Shown here: positions 57,100-64,000 of the stretch, in pieces
How positions within the stretch are numbered: the stretch's first letter is position 1
How the letters are laid out: each line of letters begins with the position of its first letter
Assembly: GCA_903847605.1 (NCBI GenBank)
Contig: CAINED010000013.1
Span: 62,001-126,000 of the forward strand
Direction of reading: 5' to 3'
DNA length: 64,000 bases
From: an uncultured Hyphomicrobiales bacterium
GTDB lineage: Bacteria > Pseudomonadota > Alphaproteobacteria > Rhizobiales > Beijerinckiaceae
Notes under the pieces: generated by a model
What the model was told of the DNA's origin: nothing
Database searches by the model: none
What the model saw: only the letters and a program-made list of their open reading frames with translations
Program-made: the position numbers and the translations under genes

Positions 57100-58332
57100 A
57101 TGCTGCGCGCCGCCATCGCATTCGCGCTGCCGGCGTTTCTTGCGGTTGCGCCTTTAGCTATTGTCCCTGCAATGGCGAACGAGGATTTCATCAAAAAGCT
57201 GGCGGAACGCGCGACGCTGCGGTCCGTCTCCTTTGATGCTCTGGCGGGGTGGAACGGCGACGATCATCTCGCGGCCTGGCGCGTCTTTCACGATCATTGC
57301 CGCGCGACGGCCAACCGGCTCGAACCCCTGCGCGCCGGAATCGTCGCAAGTCCTGAATTGTTGAAAGCGTGTGCGCAGGCTCTCGATCTTCCCGAAGCGC
57401 GGACGAAGGCCGTTGCGCGCGCGCATTTCGAATCGCTGTTTGCGCCGTTCGAGATCGAGCCCCTCGCGGGCAGAAATCCCTACGATCAAGGCTTTCTCAC
57501 CGGCTACTACGAGCCTGTCGTTGCGGGTTCGCTGACGCAAAGCGCAGAATATGTCGAGCCGGTGCTGGGGCGACCTTCCGACCTCGTGACGCTGACGGCC
57601 GACAACACACCGAAGGATTTTCCCTCCGGGCTCGCCAGCGCGCGCCGTCAAGCAGACGGCTCACTTGTCCCCCATCCCGAGCGCGCCACCATCGAGAACG
57701 AGAGCGATGCCGGCGACGCCATGCCACTGCTCTATGTCCGCGACGGCATCGAGCTCTTCATGATGCAGGTGCAGGGCTCGGCGCGCATCCGTCTGCCGGA
57801 CGGACGCCTGATGCGCCTCACATACGCGGGCCGCAATGGTCAGCCCTACACGTCCATCGGCCGCATTCTGGTCGAGCGCGGCGACATTCCGGCGAAGGAA
57901 ATGTCGCTGGCGCGGCTGAAGGCCTGGGTGCGCGCGAACGGCCAAGAGCGCGGCGAGGCCGGACGCCGTCTGATGCAGGAAAACAAATCCTATGTTTTCT
58001 TCCGCATCGATGGCGCGCTCGATGAAAAATCCGGACCGGTCGGCGCGGCTTCCATTCCACTCACACGCCTGCGCTCCATCGCAGTGGACCGCAACCTCTG
58101 GCCGTACGGCTTGCCGATGTGGATCGATGCGGACATTCCCTGGCGCAGCAATGGGAACGAGCCTTTTCAGCGGTTGATGATCGCGCAGGATACGGGATCG
58201 GCCATTCTCGGTGCGGCGCGCGCCGATATATTCTTCGGCACGGGCGCGCGCGCGGGAAGGCTCGCCGGCAATATCAGGCATCGCGCGCGCATGTTCGTGC
58301 TGCTGCCGAAAGGAGACGGGGTCAAGCCGTGA
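57100..58332 (+). CDS. mltA: Membrane-bound lytic murein transglycosylase A
   Basis: MltA cleaves peptidoglycan with formation of 1,6-anhydromuramic ends. The 410-residue protein has an N-terminal signal (LRAAIAFALPAFLAVAPLA), then the MltA barrel with NPYDQGFLTGYYEPVVAGS. The closing 3D domain MWIDADIPWRSNG...FQRLMIAQDTGSAILGAARADIFFG contains the catalytic aspartate. No lipobox cysteine is evident, so it may be soluble or only loosely anchored. The TGA overlaps the next start as GTGA. Confidence 0.95.
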   Translation: MLRAAIAFALPAFLAVAPLAIVPAMANEDFIKKLAERATLRSVSFDALAGWNGDDHLAAWRVFHDHCRATANRLEPLRAGIVASPELLKACAQALDLPEARTKAVARAHFESLFAPFEIEPLAGRNPYDQGFLTGYYEPVVAGSLTQSAEYVEPVLGRPSDLVTLTADNTPKDFPSGLASARRQADGSLVPHPERATIENESDAGDAMPLLYVRDGIELFMMQVQGSARIRLPDGRLMRLTYAGRNGQPYTSIGRILVERGDIPAKEMSLARLKAWVRANGQERGEAGRRLMQENKSYVFFRIDGALDEKSGPVGAASIPLTRLRSIAVDRNLWPYGLPMWIDADIPWRSNGNEPFQRLMIAQDTGSAILGAARADIFFGTGARAGRLAGNIRHRARMFVLLPKGDGVKP

Positions 58333-58904
58333 AGACGCGACGCCAACTCTCCAGCGAAGAACACGAGCTTTGGACCCATGTCACGAAAAGCGTGAAGCGG
58401 CTGAAGCCTGCGCCGCGCAAGATCGCCACAGCACCTGCGCCGGCTCCCGAAATGAAGCCCGCGGAAAGCGCGCCCAAGAAGGCGGCGAAAACAGTGCGCG
58501 CTGTCGTTCCGCCGCCTTCGCCATCCAAGCCTGCATTGAAACCACTTACGCCGCTCGAACCCAAGGTCAAACGCAAGCTCAATCGCGGGAAGGCGGATGT
58601 CGCCGCGCGGATCGACTTGCACGGCATGCGGCAGCACGAAGCGCACGAGGCGCTCGTACGTTTCATATTCGATGCTCACGCCAATGATGCCCGACTTGTT
58701 CTGGTCATCACCGGAAAAGGAAAAGCCACGCGTGAAGACGGTGTGATGAGCGAGCGTGAAGTGGGCGTTCTCAGGCGCATGGCGCCGCACTGGCTCAGCG
58801 AGCCCTCGCTGCGGCACATCGTGCTGGGCTATGAAGCAGCGACGGCCCGGCACGGCGGCGAAGGCGCGATTTACGTGCGCCTGCGCAAGAGATCCGCGAC
58901 ATGA
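58329..58904 (+). CDS. Smr-domain protein
   Basis: This 191-residue protein has a basic, Pro/Ala-rich N-terminal region (about 25-85) and a C-terminal Smr domain. The Smr domain is recognised from ARIDLHGMRQHEAHEAL, then LVLVITGKGK, and HIVLGYEAATARHGGEGAIYV at the end. Smr domains nick DNA or cleave RNA in relatives such as MutS2 C-termini. Its cellular role in this stand-alone form is unknown. It starts with GTG overlapping the mltA stop and ends with an overlap with the HTH gene. Confidence 0.9.
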   Translation: MKTRRQLSSEEHELWTHVTKSVKRLKPAPRKIATAPAPAPEMKPAESAPKKAAKTVRAVVPPPSPSKPALKPLTPLEPKVKRKLNRGKADVAARIDLHGMRQHEAHEALVRFIFDAHANDARLVLVITGKGKATREDGVMSEREVGVLRRMAPHWLSEPSLRHIVLGYEAATARHGGEGAIYVRLRKRSAT

Positions 58905-59275
58905 CACCCTTGGGCAAAAAGCTGCGGGAAATGCGCGCGGAACGCGGTATCGCGCTAAAGAACATGGCCCATGCCATCGGCGTTTCGCCCGCCTATCTCT
59001 CGGCGCTGGAACATGGGCATCGCGGTCAGCCCACCTTTTATCTCGTCCAGAGAATCATCGGCTTCTTCAACGTGATCTGGGACGAGGCGGAAGAACTCGA
59101 GCGGCTCGCGGGTCTGTCCCATCCGCGTGCGCAGATCGACACGGCGGGCCTGCCGGAGCGCGCGACGGAACTTGCAAACCTTCTTGCCCAACATATCCGC
59201 AAGCTCGAAGTCGAGGATCTCGATGCGCTCGTCGCGCTGTTACGCGAGCGGCTGCGCGGGCGGATCAGCGACTGA
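58901..59275 (+). CDS. XRE-family helix-turn-helix protein
   Basis: This 124-residue regulator begins at an ATG that overlaps the Smr-gene stop (ATGA). The HTH is KLREMRAERGIALKNMAHAI followed by VSPAYLSALEHG (about residues 6-40). The C-terminal half is a charged helical dimerisation region (ATELANLLAQHIRKLEVEDL). It is the last gene of a four-gene run (Tim44-like, mltA, Smr, HTH) and its target is not indicated. Confidence 0.9.
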   Translation: MTPLGKKLREMRAERGIALKNMAHAIGVSPAYLSALEHGHRGQPTFYLVQRIIGFFNVIWDEAEELERLAGLSHPRAQIDTAGLPERATELANLLAQHIRKLEVEDLDALVALLRERLRGRISD

Positions 59276-59391
59276 GCGAGCAGCCAAAAAAGCCCTGAAA
59301 ACTTGACCTGCACGCCCTTCAATGCGAGAGGGCGGGCCGATTGGCGGGCCAGCATTTCGGCCGCGCCGTTAGGGCTCAAGGAGAAGTGTTC

Positions 59392-60393
59392 ATGGCCAAT
59401 GCGAAATTCGACATCACCGGCATCGGCAATGCGATCGTCGATACGCTCGCGCAGACCGATGACGACGTGCTGGCGCGCGAAGGCCTGAACAAGGGCGGCA
59501 TGATGCTGGTGGACGAGGCGCGCGCCAACGCGCTCTACAACGCCATGGGCCAGACCACGGTCATCTCGGGCGGCTCGGGCGCGAACACCATTGTCGGCGC
59601 GGCGAGCTTCGGCGCGAAGACGGCATTCATCGGCAAGGTGAAGGACGATGCAGCCGGCCAGGAATTCACCCATGACATCCGCGCCATCGGCGTTCACTTC
59701 ACGACCCCGCCGGCGAAGGACGGCGCGGCGACGGCGCGCTGCCTCGTTTTCGTGACGCCGGACGGCGAGCGCACGATGAACACCTTTCTCGGCGCATGCC
59801 AGGCGCTGAATGCGAACGATGTCGATCCCGCGCTCATCCGCGATAGCGCCATCACCTATCTCGAAGGCTATCTCTGGGATCCGCCGGCGGCGAAGGAAGC
59901 CTTCATCAAGGCGGCGGACATCGCGCATGCCGCGGGACGGCAAGTGGCGCTGACCCTCTCGGACTCTTTCTGCGTCGACCGCTACCGCGCGGAATTCCTC
60001 AAGCTGATGCGTGACAAGAAAGTCGATATCGTTTTCGCCAACCAGCACGAATTGCGCTCCCTTTACGAGACCGCGGATTTCGACACGGCCGTCACAGCCT
60101 TCCGCAACGAAGGGGTACTGGGCGTCGTCACGCGCTCCGAACTCGGCTCGATCGTCGTCACGCGCGACGAGACCAAGTCAGTGCCGGCTTTCCCGATCGA
60201 AAAGCTGGTCGATACGACCGGCGCTGGCGATCTCTTCGCCGCCGGCTTTCTCGCCGGACTCACGATGGGCAAGGATCTCGCGGATTGTGCGCGCCTCGGC
60301 GCGCTCGCGGCGGCGGAAGTCATCCAGCATGTCGGCGCGCGCCCGCAGGTGAACCTCGGCAACCTCGCCCGCCAGAACGGCCTGTTGCCGTAA
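59392..60393 (+). CDS. PfkB-family sugar/nucleoside kinase, adenosine-kinase-like
   Basis: This 333-residue ribokinase-fold enzyme has the first PfkB motif ISGGSGANTIVGAASFG, the active-site aspartate in DTTGAGDLFAAGFLAG, and ANQHELRSLYE. Length and N terminus (FDITGIGNAIVDTLAQ) fit the adenosine kinase branch of alphaproteobacteria, which salvages adenosine to AMP. A ribokinase-like substrate cannot be excluded. The ATG at 59392 follows AAGGAGAAG. It is convergent with the Pro-rich protein gene. Confidence 0.9.
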   Translation: MANAKFDITGIGNAIVDTLAQTDDDVLAREGLNKGGMMLVDEARANALYNAMGQTTVISGGSGANTIVGAASFGAKTAFIGKVKDDAAGQEFTHDIRAIGVHFTTPPAKDGAATARCLVFVTPDGERTMNTFLGACQALNANDVDPALIRDSAITYLEGYLWDPPAAKEAFIKAADIAHAAGRQVALTLSDSFCVDRYRAEFLKLMRDKKVDIVFANQHELRSLYETADFDTAVTAFRNEGVLGVVTRSELGSIVVTRDETKSVPAFPIEKLVDTTGAGDLFAAGFLAGLTMGKDLADCARLGALAAAEVIQHVGARPQVNLGNLARQNGLLP

Positions 60394-60405
60394 CATCTCG
60401 CGCCG

Positions 60406-60798
60406 TCAGTTCGATTGCTGCGGCCCCTGAACCTCATCGGCAGGGGTTACCGGCGGCATGCAATTGTCGCTGGTTCCGTCTGGCGTGGCCGTGCCGGGGC
60501 GGTCCGGTGAAGCCGCTTCGCAATTGCGCTGCATGGTCGGCGCGGCGGAATTTACGTAGCCTGAAGCAGAAGGCAGAATCACGCGCTGGTCCGTCGGTGG
60601 AGTGGGCGCAGCCTGTGCGCCGGTCGGACCGCCGCCCGTCGGCGCAGCCGGTTGAGTGGCCCCCGGGGGCGTTGGCGCAGCCGGAGCGGTCTGCGCGGCA
60701 GCCCAGACCGCAACAGTCAGGGTGAGCAGGGTCGTCGCCATAAAGACAGTCGCGTCGCGAGTGAAACGCGCGGCCGAATATTTGCCCATGCGATACAT
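60406..60798 (-). CDS. Proline-rich exported or membrane-anchored protein of unknown function
   Basis: This 130-residue protein has one hydrophobic segment (ATTLLTLTVAVWAAAQ) near the N terminus, serving as signal or anchor. It is followed by a low-complexity Pro/Ala/Gly/Thr region (about 45-75) and a short tail with two cysteines. The start at 60798 has AGAGG upstream; two other in-frame ATG codons lie 9 codons before and 3 after. The low complexity makes orthologue search hard; function unknown. Confidence 0.55.
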   Translation of the reverse strand: MYRMGKYSAARFTRDATVFMATTLLTLTVAVWAAAQTAPAAPTPPGATQPAAPTGGGPTGAQAAPTPPTDQRVILPSASGYVNSAAPTMQRNCEAASPDRPGTATPDGTSDNCMPPVTPADEVQGPQQSN

Positions 60799-60863
60799 GT
60801 CGAGGCCTCTGGTTGCATAACCCAAGGCTTGAACGCTCGCGCTCCCGATAGGGTTCCGGAGCT

Positions 60864-61829
60864 TTACAGCTTGCGCAGCGCGACCTTCTCGATTTTGTGA
60901 TGCTGGTCCTTGGTAAGGATCAGGCTCGCGCGCAACATGGTCGGCAGGATGTTTTCCTCGAGATTGCGCAAGTTGATGCGCGTCCAGATGCCATGCGCCG
61001 TGTCGACAGCTTCCTCATCGGTGAGGTCGGCATACTTGCGGAAAAAGGATCGCGGATCGCGGAATGCTGTCTGCCGCAGGCGCATGAAGCGCTCGATATA
61101 CCATTTCTCCAGCGCCGCCTCTTCGGCGTGCAGATAGACCGAGAAATCGAAGAAATCCGAGACGAAAGGTATTTCGCGACCGGCCTTGCCCGGCTGCAAG
61201 ACGTTCAGGCCTTCGACGATGAGAATGTCGGGCCGGTCCACGGTGATGAACTTGTCGGGCACGACATCGTAAACGAGATGCGAATAGACGGGCGCCGGCA
61301 CGTTGCGCTTGCCGGCCTTCACATCCGAAAGAAAACGAATGAGCGCCGCGCCGTCATAGCTTTCGGGAAAGCCCTTGCGCTCCATCAGACCTTCTTCCTG
61401 CAGCACGGCATTGGGGAGAAGAAAACCATCTGTCGTGACGAGTTCGACCTTCGGCGTGTTGGCCCAGCGCGAGAGCAGCGCCTGCAGCACACGGGCCGTC
61501 GTGGATTTGCCGACAGCGACGGAGCCCGCGACGCCGATGATATAGGGCATCTTGCCGCCGTCTTCCGCGCCCAGAAAACTCCGCGTCGCCTTGAAGAGAC
61601 CCTGCGTCGCGGCGACATAGAGCGCGAGCAATCGCGACAGAGGCAGATAAATCGCGATCACTTCCTCGACGGAAATCGGGTCGTTGACGGATTGCAGGCG
61701 CGCGAGATCTTCGATGGTGAGAGTCAGCGGCGTATCGGCGCGCAAGGCTGCCCATTCCGTCCGCGTGAAATGGCGGTAGGGAGAAAGCTCTGCGGGCACG
61801 TCGCCCTTTTCGACCCGGCTGTCCATCAT
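60864..61829 (-). CDS. coaA: Type I pantothenate kinase
   Basis: CoaA phosphorylates pantothenate, the first step in coenzyme A synthesis. The 321-residue length is normal. The P-loop is [17 protein letters not shown], and the family's [18 protein letters not shown] and [14 protein letters not shown] follow. A TTG at 61847 is an alternative start 6 codons upstream, but ATG gives the usual N terminus. It lies after hisE on the same strand, a common order in Hyphomicrobiales. Confidence 0.96.
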   Translation of the reverse strand: MMDSRVEKGDVPAELSPYRHFTRTEWAALRADTPLTLTIEDLARLQSVNDPISVEEVIAIYLPLSRLLALYVAATQGLFKATRSFLGAEDGGKMPYIIGVAGSVAVGKSTTARVLQALLSRWANTPKVELVTTDGFLLPNAVLQEEGLMERKGFPESYDGAALIRFLSDVKAGKRNVPAPVYSHLVYDVVPDKFITVDRPDILIVEGLNVLQPGKAGREIPFVSDFFDFSVYLHAEEAALEKWYIERFMRLRQTAFRDPRSFFRKYADLTDEEAVDTAHGIWTRINLRNLEENILPTMLRASLILTKDQHHKIEKVALRKL

Positions 61830-61851
61830 TGAAGATGACGCTTTCAATCCT

Positions 61852-62172
61852 TCATTTCGGCCGTGCGGCCTTTTCCTCGTGGCCGGACTGGGACGTGCGG
61901 CGCTGCAATTCGTCCATCACATCCTGCAACGGAACGCCGCCTGACTGAAGCACGACCAAAAGATGATAGAGGACATCGGCCGCCTCATTGCGCAGGTTTT
62001 CGCGGTCGCCCTGCATGCCGGCGATCACGGCTTCCACCGCCTCCTCGCCGAATTTTTTCGCGCAGCGCTGCATGCCCTCTTCGAGCAGGCTCTTGGTGTA
62101 GGACTTTTCCGCGCTCGCGGCAGCGCGGCTTTCGACGATCCTTGCGAGATCGGCGAGCGTGAATGCTGACAT
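61852..62172 (-). CDS. hisE: Phosphoribosyl-ATP diphosphatase
   Basis: HisE removes pyrophosphate from phosphoribosyl-ATP, the second step of histidine synthesis. The 106-residue helical protein has the MazG-fold acidic motif [14 protein letters not shown] followed by [14 protein letters not shown], which supplies the metal ligands. It is the stand-alone form, not fused to HisI. The start ATG at 62172 follows a GTG that is also possible. It lies 45 bases downstream of hisF on the same strand. Confidence 0.95.
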   Translation of the reverse strand: MSAFTLADLARIVESRAAASAEKSYTKSLLEEGMQRCAKKFGEEAVEAVIAGMQGDRENLRNEAADVLYHLLVVLQSGGVPLQDVMDELQRRTSQSGHEEKAARPK

Positions 62173-62217
62173 CACTATCCCCCGGCGCGTGCCCGGCCAT
62201 GCGGCCGCACGCCCAAT

Positions 62218-62979
62218 TCAGTCCATGCGTACGTTTACGCCCTGGGCGCGCATATGCTGCTTTGCCTGCTGGATCGTAAACTCGCCGAAATGGAAAATCG
62301 AGGCGGCCAGGACGGCCGTGGCGTGACCTTCGCGAATGCCGGCGACGAGATGATCGAGATTGCCGACGCCGCCCGAGGCTATGAGCGGTACCGAGACCGC
62401 ATCGGCGAGGGCGCGGGTGAGCGGAATGTCGAAGCCGGTTTTCGTGCCGTCCTTGTCCATGGACGTCAGCAGGATTTCGCCAGCGCCGAGCGCAACGACT
62501 TCCCTCGCGTAATCTATCGCGTCGATGCCCGTCGCCGTGCGCCCGCCGTGGGTAAAGATTTCCCATTTTCCCGGCGCGACGGATCGCGCGTCGATGGCGA
62601 TGACGACGCACTGGCTGCCGAATTTTTCAGCCGCCTCGCGCACAAGCTGGCGATTGGTCACGGCCGCGGTGTTGATCGACACCTTGTCCGCGCCTGCAAG
62701 CAGAAGCTTGCGCATGTCTTCGGTGGTGCGCACGCCGCCGCCGACGGTGAGCGGCATGAAACAGGCCTCCGCCGTGCGCTGGACGATGTCGAGAATCGTG
62801 CCGCGATTTTCATGGCTTGCCGTGATGTCCAGGAAGCAGAGCTCGTCCGCGCCCGCCGCATCATAAGCGATGGCGCATTCGACGGGATCACCGGCATCGC
62901 GCAGGCCCACGAAGTTCACGCCCTTGACGACGCGCCCGTCCTTCACATCCAGACAGGGAATGACGCGGCTTTTAAGCAT
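62218..62979 (-). CDS. hisF: Imidazole glycerol phosphate synthase, cyclase subunit HisF
   Basis: HisF is the (beta/alpha)8-barrel cyclase subunit that works with the glutaminase HisH on PRFAR. The 253-residue protein has the N-terminal motif [18 protein letters not shown] with catalytic Asp11-type residue, and the second aspartate in [18 protein letters not shown] and [15 protein letters not shown] are phosphate-binding and family motifs. ATG at 62979 lies inside the end of hisA, an 8-base overlap. Confidence 0.97.
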   Translation of the reverse strand: MLKSRVIPCLDVKDGRVVKGVNFVGLRDAGDPVECAIAYDAAGADELCFLDITASHENRGTILDIVQRTAEACFMPLTVGGGVRTTEDMRKLLLAGADKVSINTAAVTNRQLVREAAEKFGSQCVVIAIDARSVAPGKWEIFTHGGRTATGIDAIDYAREVVALGAGEILLTSMDKDGTKTGFDIPLTRALADAVSVPLIASGGVGNLDHLVAGIREGHATAVLAASIFHFGEFTIQQAKQHMRAQGVNVRMD

Positions 62980-63718
62980 TCTGTTTCTCACGCGCGGCGC
63001 GAATCATGGCCAGCGCCTCGGTGGGATCGATGCGGCCATCATAGAGCGCGCGCCCACTGATCGCGCCGGCAAGCCGAGCGCAATCGGGCTGCAAAAGCCG
63101 CTGTATATCGGCGATCGATGCCAGACCGCCGGAGGCAATCACGGGAATGTTCACGGCATGGGCGAGTTCGAGCGTCGCCTCGACATTGAGGCCCTGCAAC
63201 GCCCCATCGCGCGATATGTCCGTGTAAACGATGGCGGCGACGCCGGCATTCTCGAACCGCCTGCCGAGTTCGCTGGCCGTCATCGTCGATACGGCGGCCC
63301 AGCCTTCCGTTGCGACCATGCCATTCTTCGCATCGATTCCGACGGCCACGCGGCCAGGATAGAGACGGCAGGCTTCTCGGACGAAATCGGGATCTTTCAC
63401 CGCAGCCGTGCCGATGATGACGCGCCGCACGCCCTTCGAAAGCCAGCCCTCGACCGTCTGCATGTTGCGGATGCCACCGCCGAGTTGCACCGGCATCTTC
63501 ACGGCTTTCAGAATGTTTTCGACAGCATCGGCGTTGATCGGACGGCCGGCAAAAGCTCCGTCGAGATCGACGACATGCAGATATTCGAAGCCCTGCTCTT
63601 CAAAGTTGCGCGCCTGCGCCGCCGGATCGGTATTGAACACGGTGGCACTGTTCATCTCGCCATGAACGAGACGCACGCATTCGCCGCCCTTCAGATCGAT
63701 TGCTGGAAACAGGATCAC
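62972..63718 (-). CDS. hisA: Phosphoribosylformimino-5-aminoimidazole carboxamide ribotide isomerase
   Basis: HisA is an Amadori isomerase with a (beta/alpha)8 barrel. The 248-residue protein has the catalytic Asp in [17 protein letters not shown] and the second in [13 protein letters not shown], plus [16 protein letters not shown] at 63718, preceded by GAGG, is preferred to a GTG 3 codons upstream because it gives the family N terminus (VILFPAIDL) and a GTGA overlap with the hisH stop. Confidence 0.97.
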   Translation of the reverse strand: MILFPAIDLKGGECVRLVHGEMNSATVFNTDPAAQARNFEEQGFEYLHVVDLDGAFAGRPINADAVENILKAVKMPVQLGGGIRNMQTVEGWLSKGVRRVIIGTAAVKDPDFVREACRLYPGRVAVGIDAKNGMVATEGWAAVSTMTASELGRRFENAGVAAIVYTDISRDGALQGLNVEATLELAHAVNIPVIASGGLASIADIQRLLQPDCARLAGAISGRALYDGRIDPTEALAMIRAAREKQNA

Positions 63719-64000
63719 GGCGCCCACCTCAGGAAGTTTGCAAGGAGGCCGAGACCGAGCTTCTGGCTCTTTTCCGGATGGAATTGCGTTCCGGCCATGT
63801 TGCCCCGCGCCACCATGGCGTTGACGGGACCGCCATATTCAGTCCGGGCGAGAAGACTGTCGGTGCTGCGCGGCACGAGATGATAGGAATGGACGAAATA
63901 GGCGTGCAGCCCGTTCTCGCCGGTCGGAATGTCTTTCAGAAGCGCATGATCGCGCTGCAGGTCGAGCGTGTTCCAGCCCATGTGCGGAATTTTCAGCGAC
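63715..64000 (-). CDS. hisH: Imidazole glycerol phosphate synthase, glutaminase subunit HisH (5' end outside window)
   Basis: This is the C-terminal part of HisH, with about 95 codons visible; the start lies beyond the right edge. The visible sequence opens [13 protein letters not shown], followed by FVHSYHLVP (the conserved region around the catalytic His) and [26 protein letters not shown] contains the catalytic His/Glu pair of class I amidotransferases. It heads the visible hisHAFE-coaA run. Confidence 0.95.
   Translation of the reverse strand, partial: SLKIPHMGWNTLDLQRDHALLKDIPTGENGLHAYFVHSYHLVPRSTDSLLARTEYGGPVNAMVARGNMAGTQFHPEKSQKLGLGLLANFLRWAP

Overview
The window looks like chromosomal DNA from a high-GC alphaproteobacterium, most likely of the order Hyphomicrobiales (Rhizobiales). 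This is inferred from several things: the conserved order hisH-hisA-hisF-hisE-coaA; the run Tim44-like protein, mltA, Smr-domain gene and HTH gene; an aceA gene divergent from a ScfR/RamB-type regulator; PEP-independent use of pyruvate phosphate dikinase; several orphan tripartite-tricarboxylate-type binding proteins; and the palindromic repeats built on ccttctcccc...gggagaagg. I saw no rRNA, tRNA, CRISPR array, prophage or insertion sequence.

Layout. 1-5.3 kb: the end of a TTT-type solute-binding protein, then a three-gene export operon (ATPase, FtsX-type permease, HlyD adaptor). 5.3-9.7 kb: a TauD-type dioxygenase, a DUF559 nuclease-like gene between two inverted pairs of palindromic repeats, and lepA. 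9.8-15.8 kb: an MFS carrier, a small secreted protein, a class III cyclase fused to an FHA domain, and a TetR-controlled catabolic unit with a clear double operator on a sigma70-type promoter. 15.8-22.2 kb: hrcA, an acyl-CoA ligase, small envelope proteins, and a FAH-family hydrolase with another orphan binding protein.

22.2-25.7 kb (minus strand): a tightly coupled four-gene operon that encodes a phosphonate-type ABC transporter and a dehydrogenase with every diagnostic residue of phosphite dehydrogenase (PtxD). It is read here as ptxABCD, for uptake and oxidation of phosphite to phosphate. 26-30.5 kb: glutaryl-CoA dehydrogenase, CoA-transferase and a ThDP enzyme in one operon. 30.6-37.8 kb: a GMC oxidoreductase and a catabolic cluster (Old Yellow Enzyme, hydrolase, Rieske oxygenase, binding protein, Tat-exported amidohydrolase).

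38-50.6 kb: glyoxylate bypass (aceA with its regulator), an unknown AT-richer gene, an Hsp70-like ATPase, ppdK, an orphan HigA, a DUF308 protein, dxs, and a second AT-rich patch. That patch holds a membrane protein, a possible zinc-ribbon peptide and the frameshifted 5' remnant of a second Hsp70-like gene. 50.6-56.1 kb: a ThiXYZ-like ABC transporter and malonate use (matA-matB). 56.4-64 kb: envelope and housekeeping genes, then coaA and the histidine genes, which run off the right edge.

The window is mostly ordinary core and catabolic content. The most notable items are the phosphite operon, the TetR double operator, the REP-flanked DUF559 gene, the two AT-rich patches and the Hsp70 remnant.
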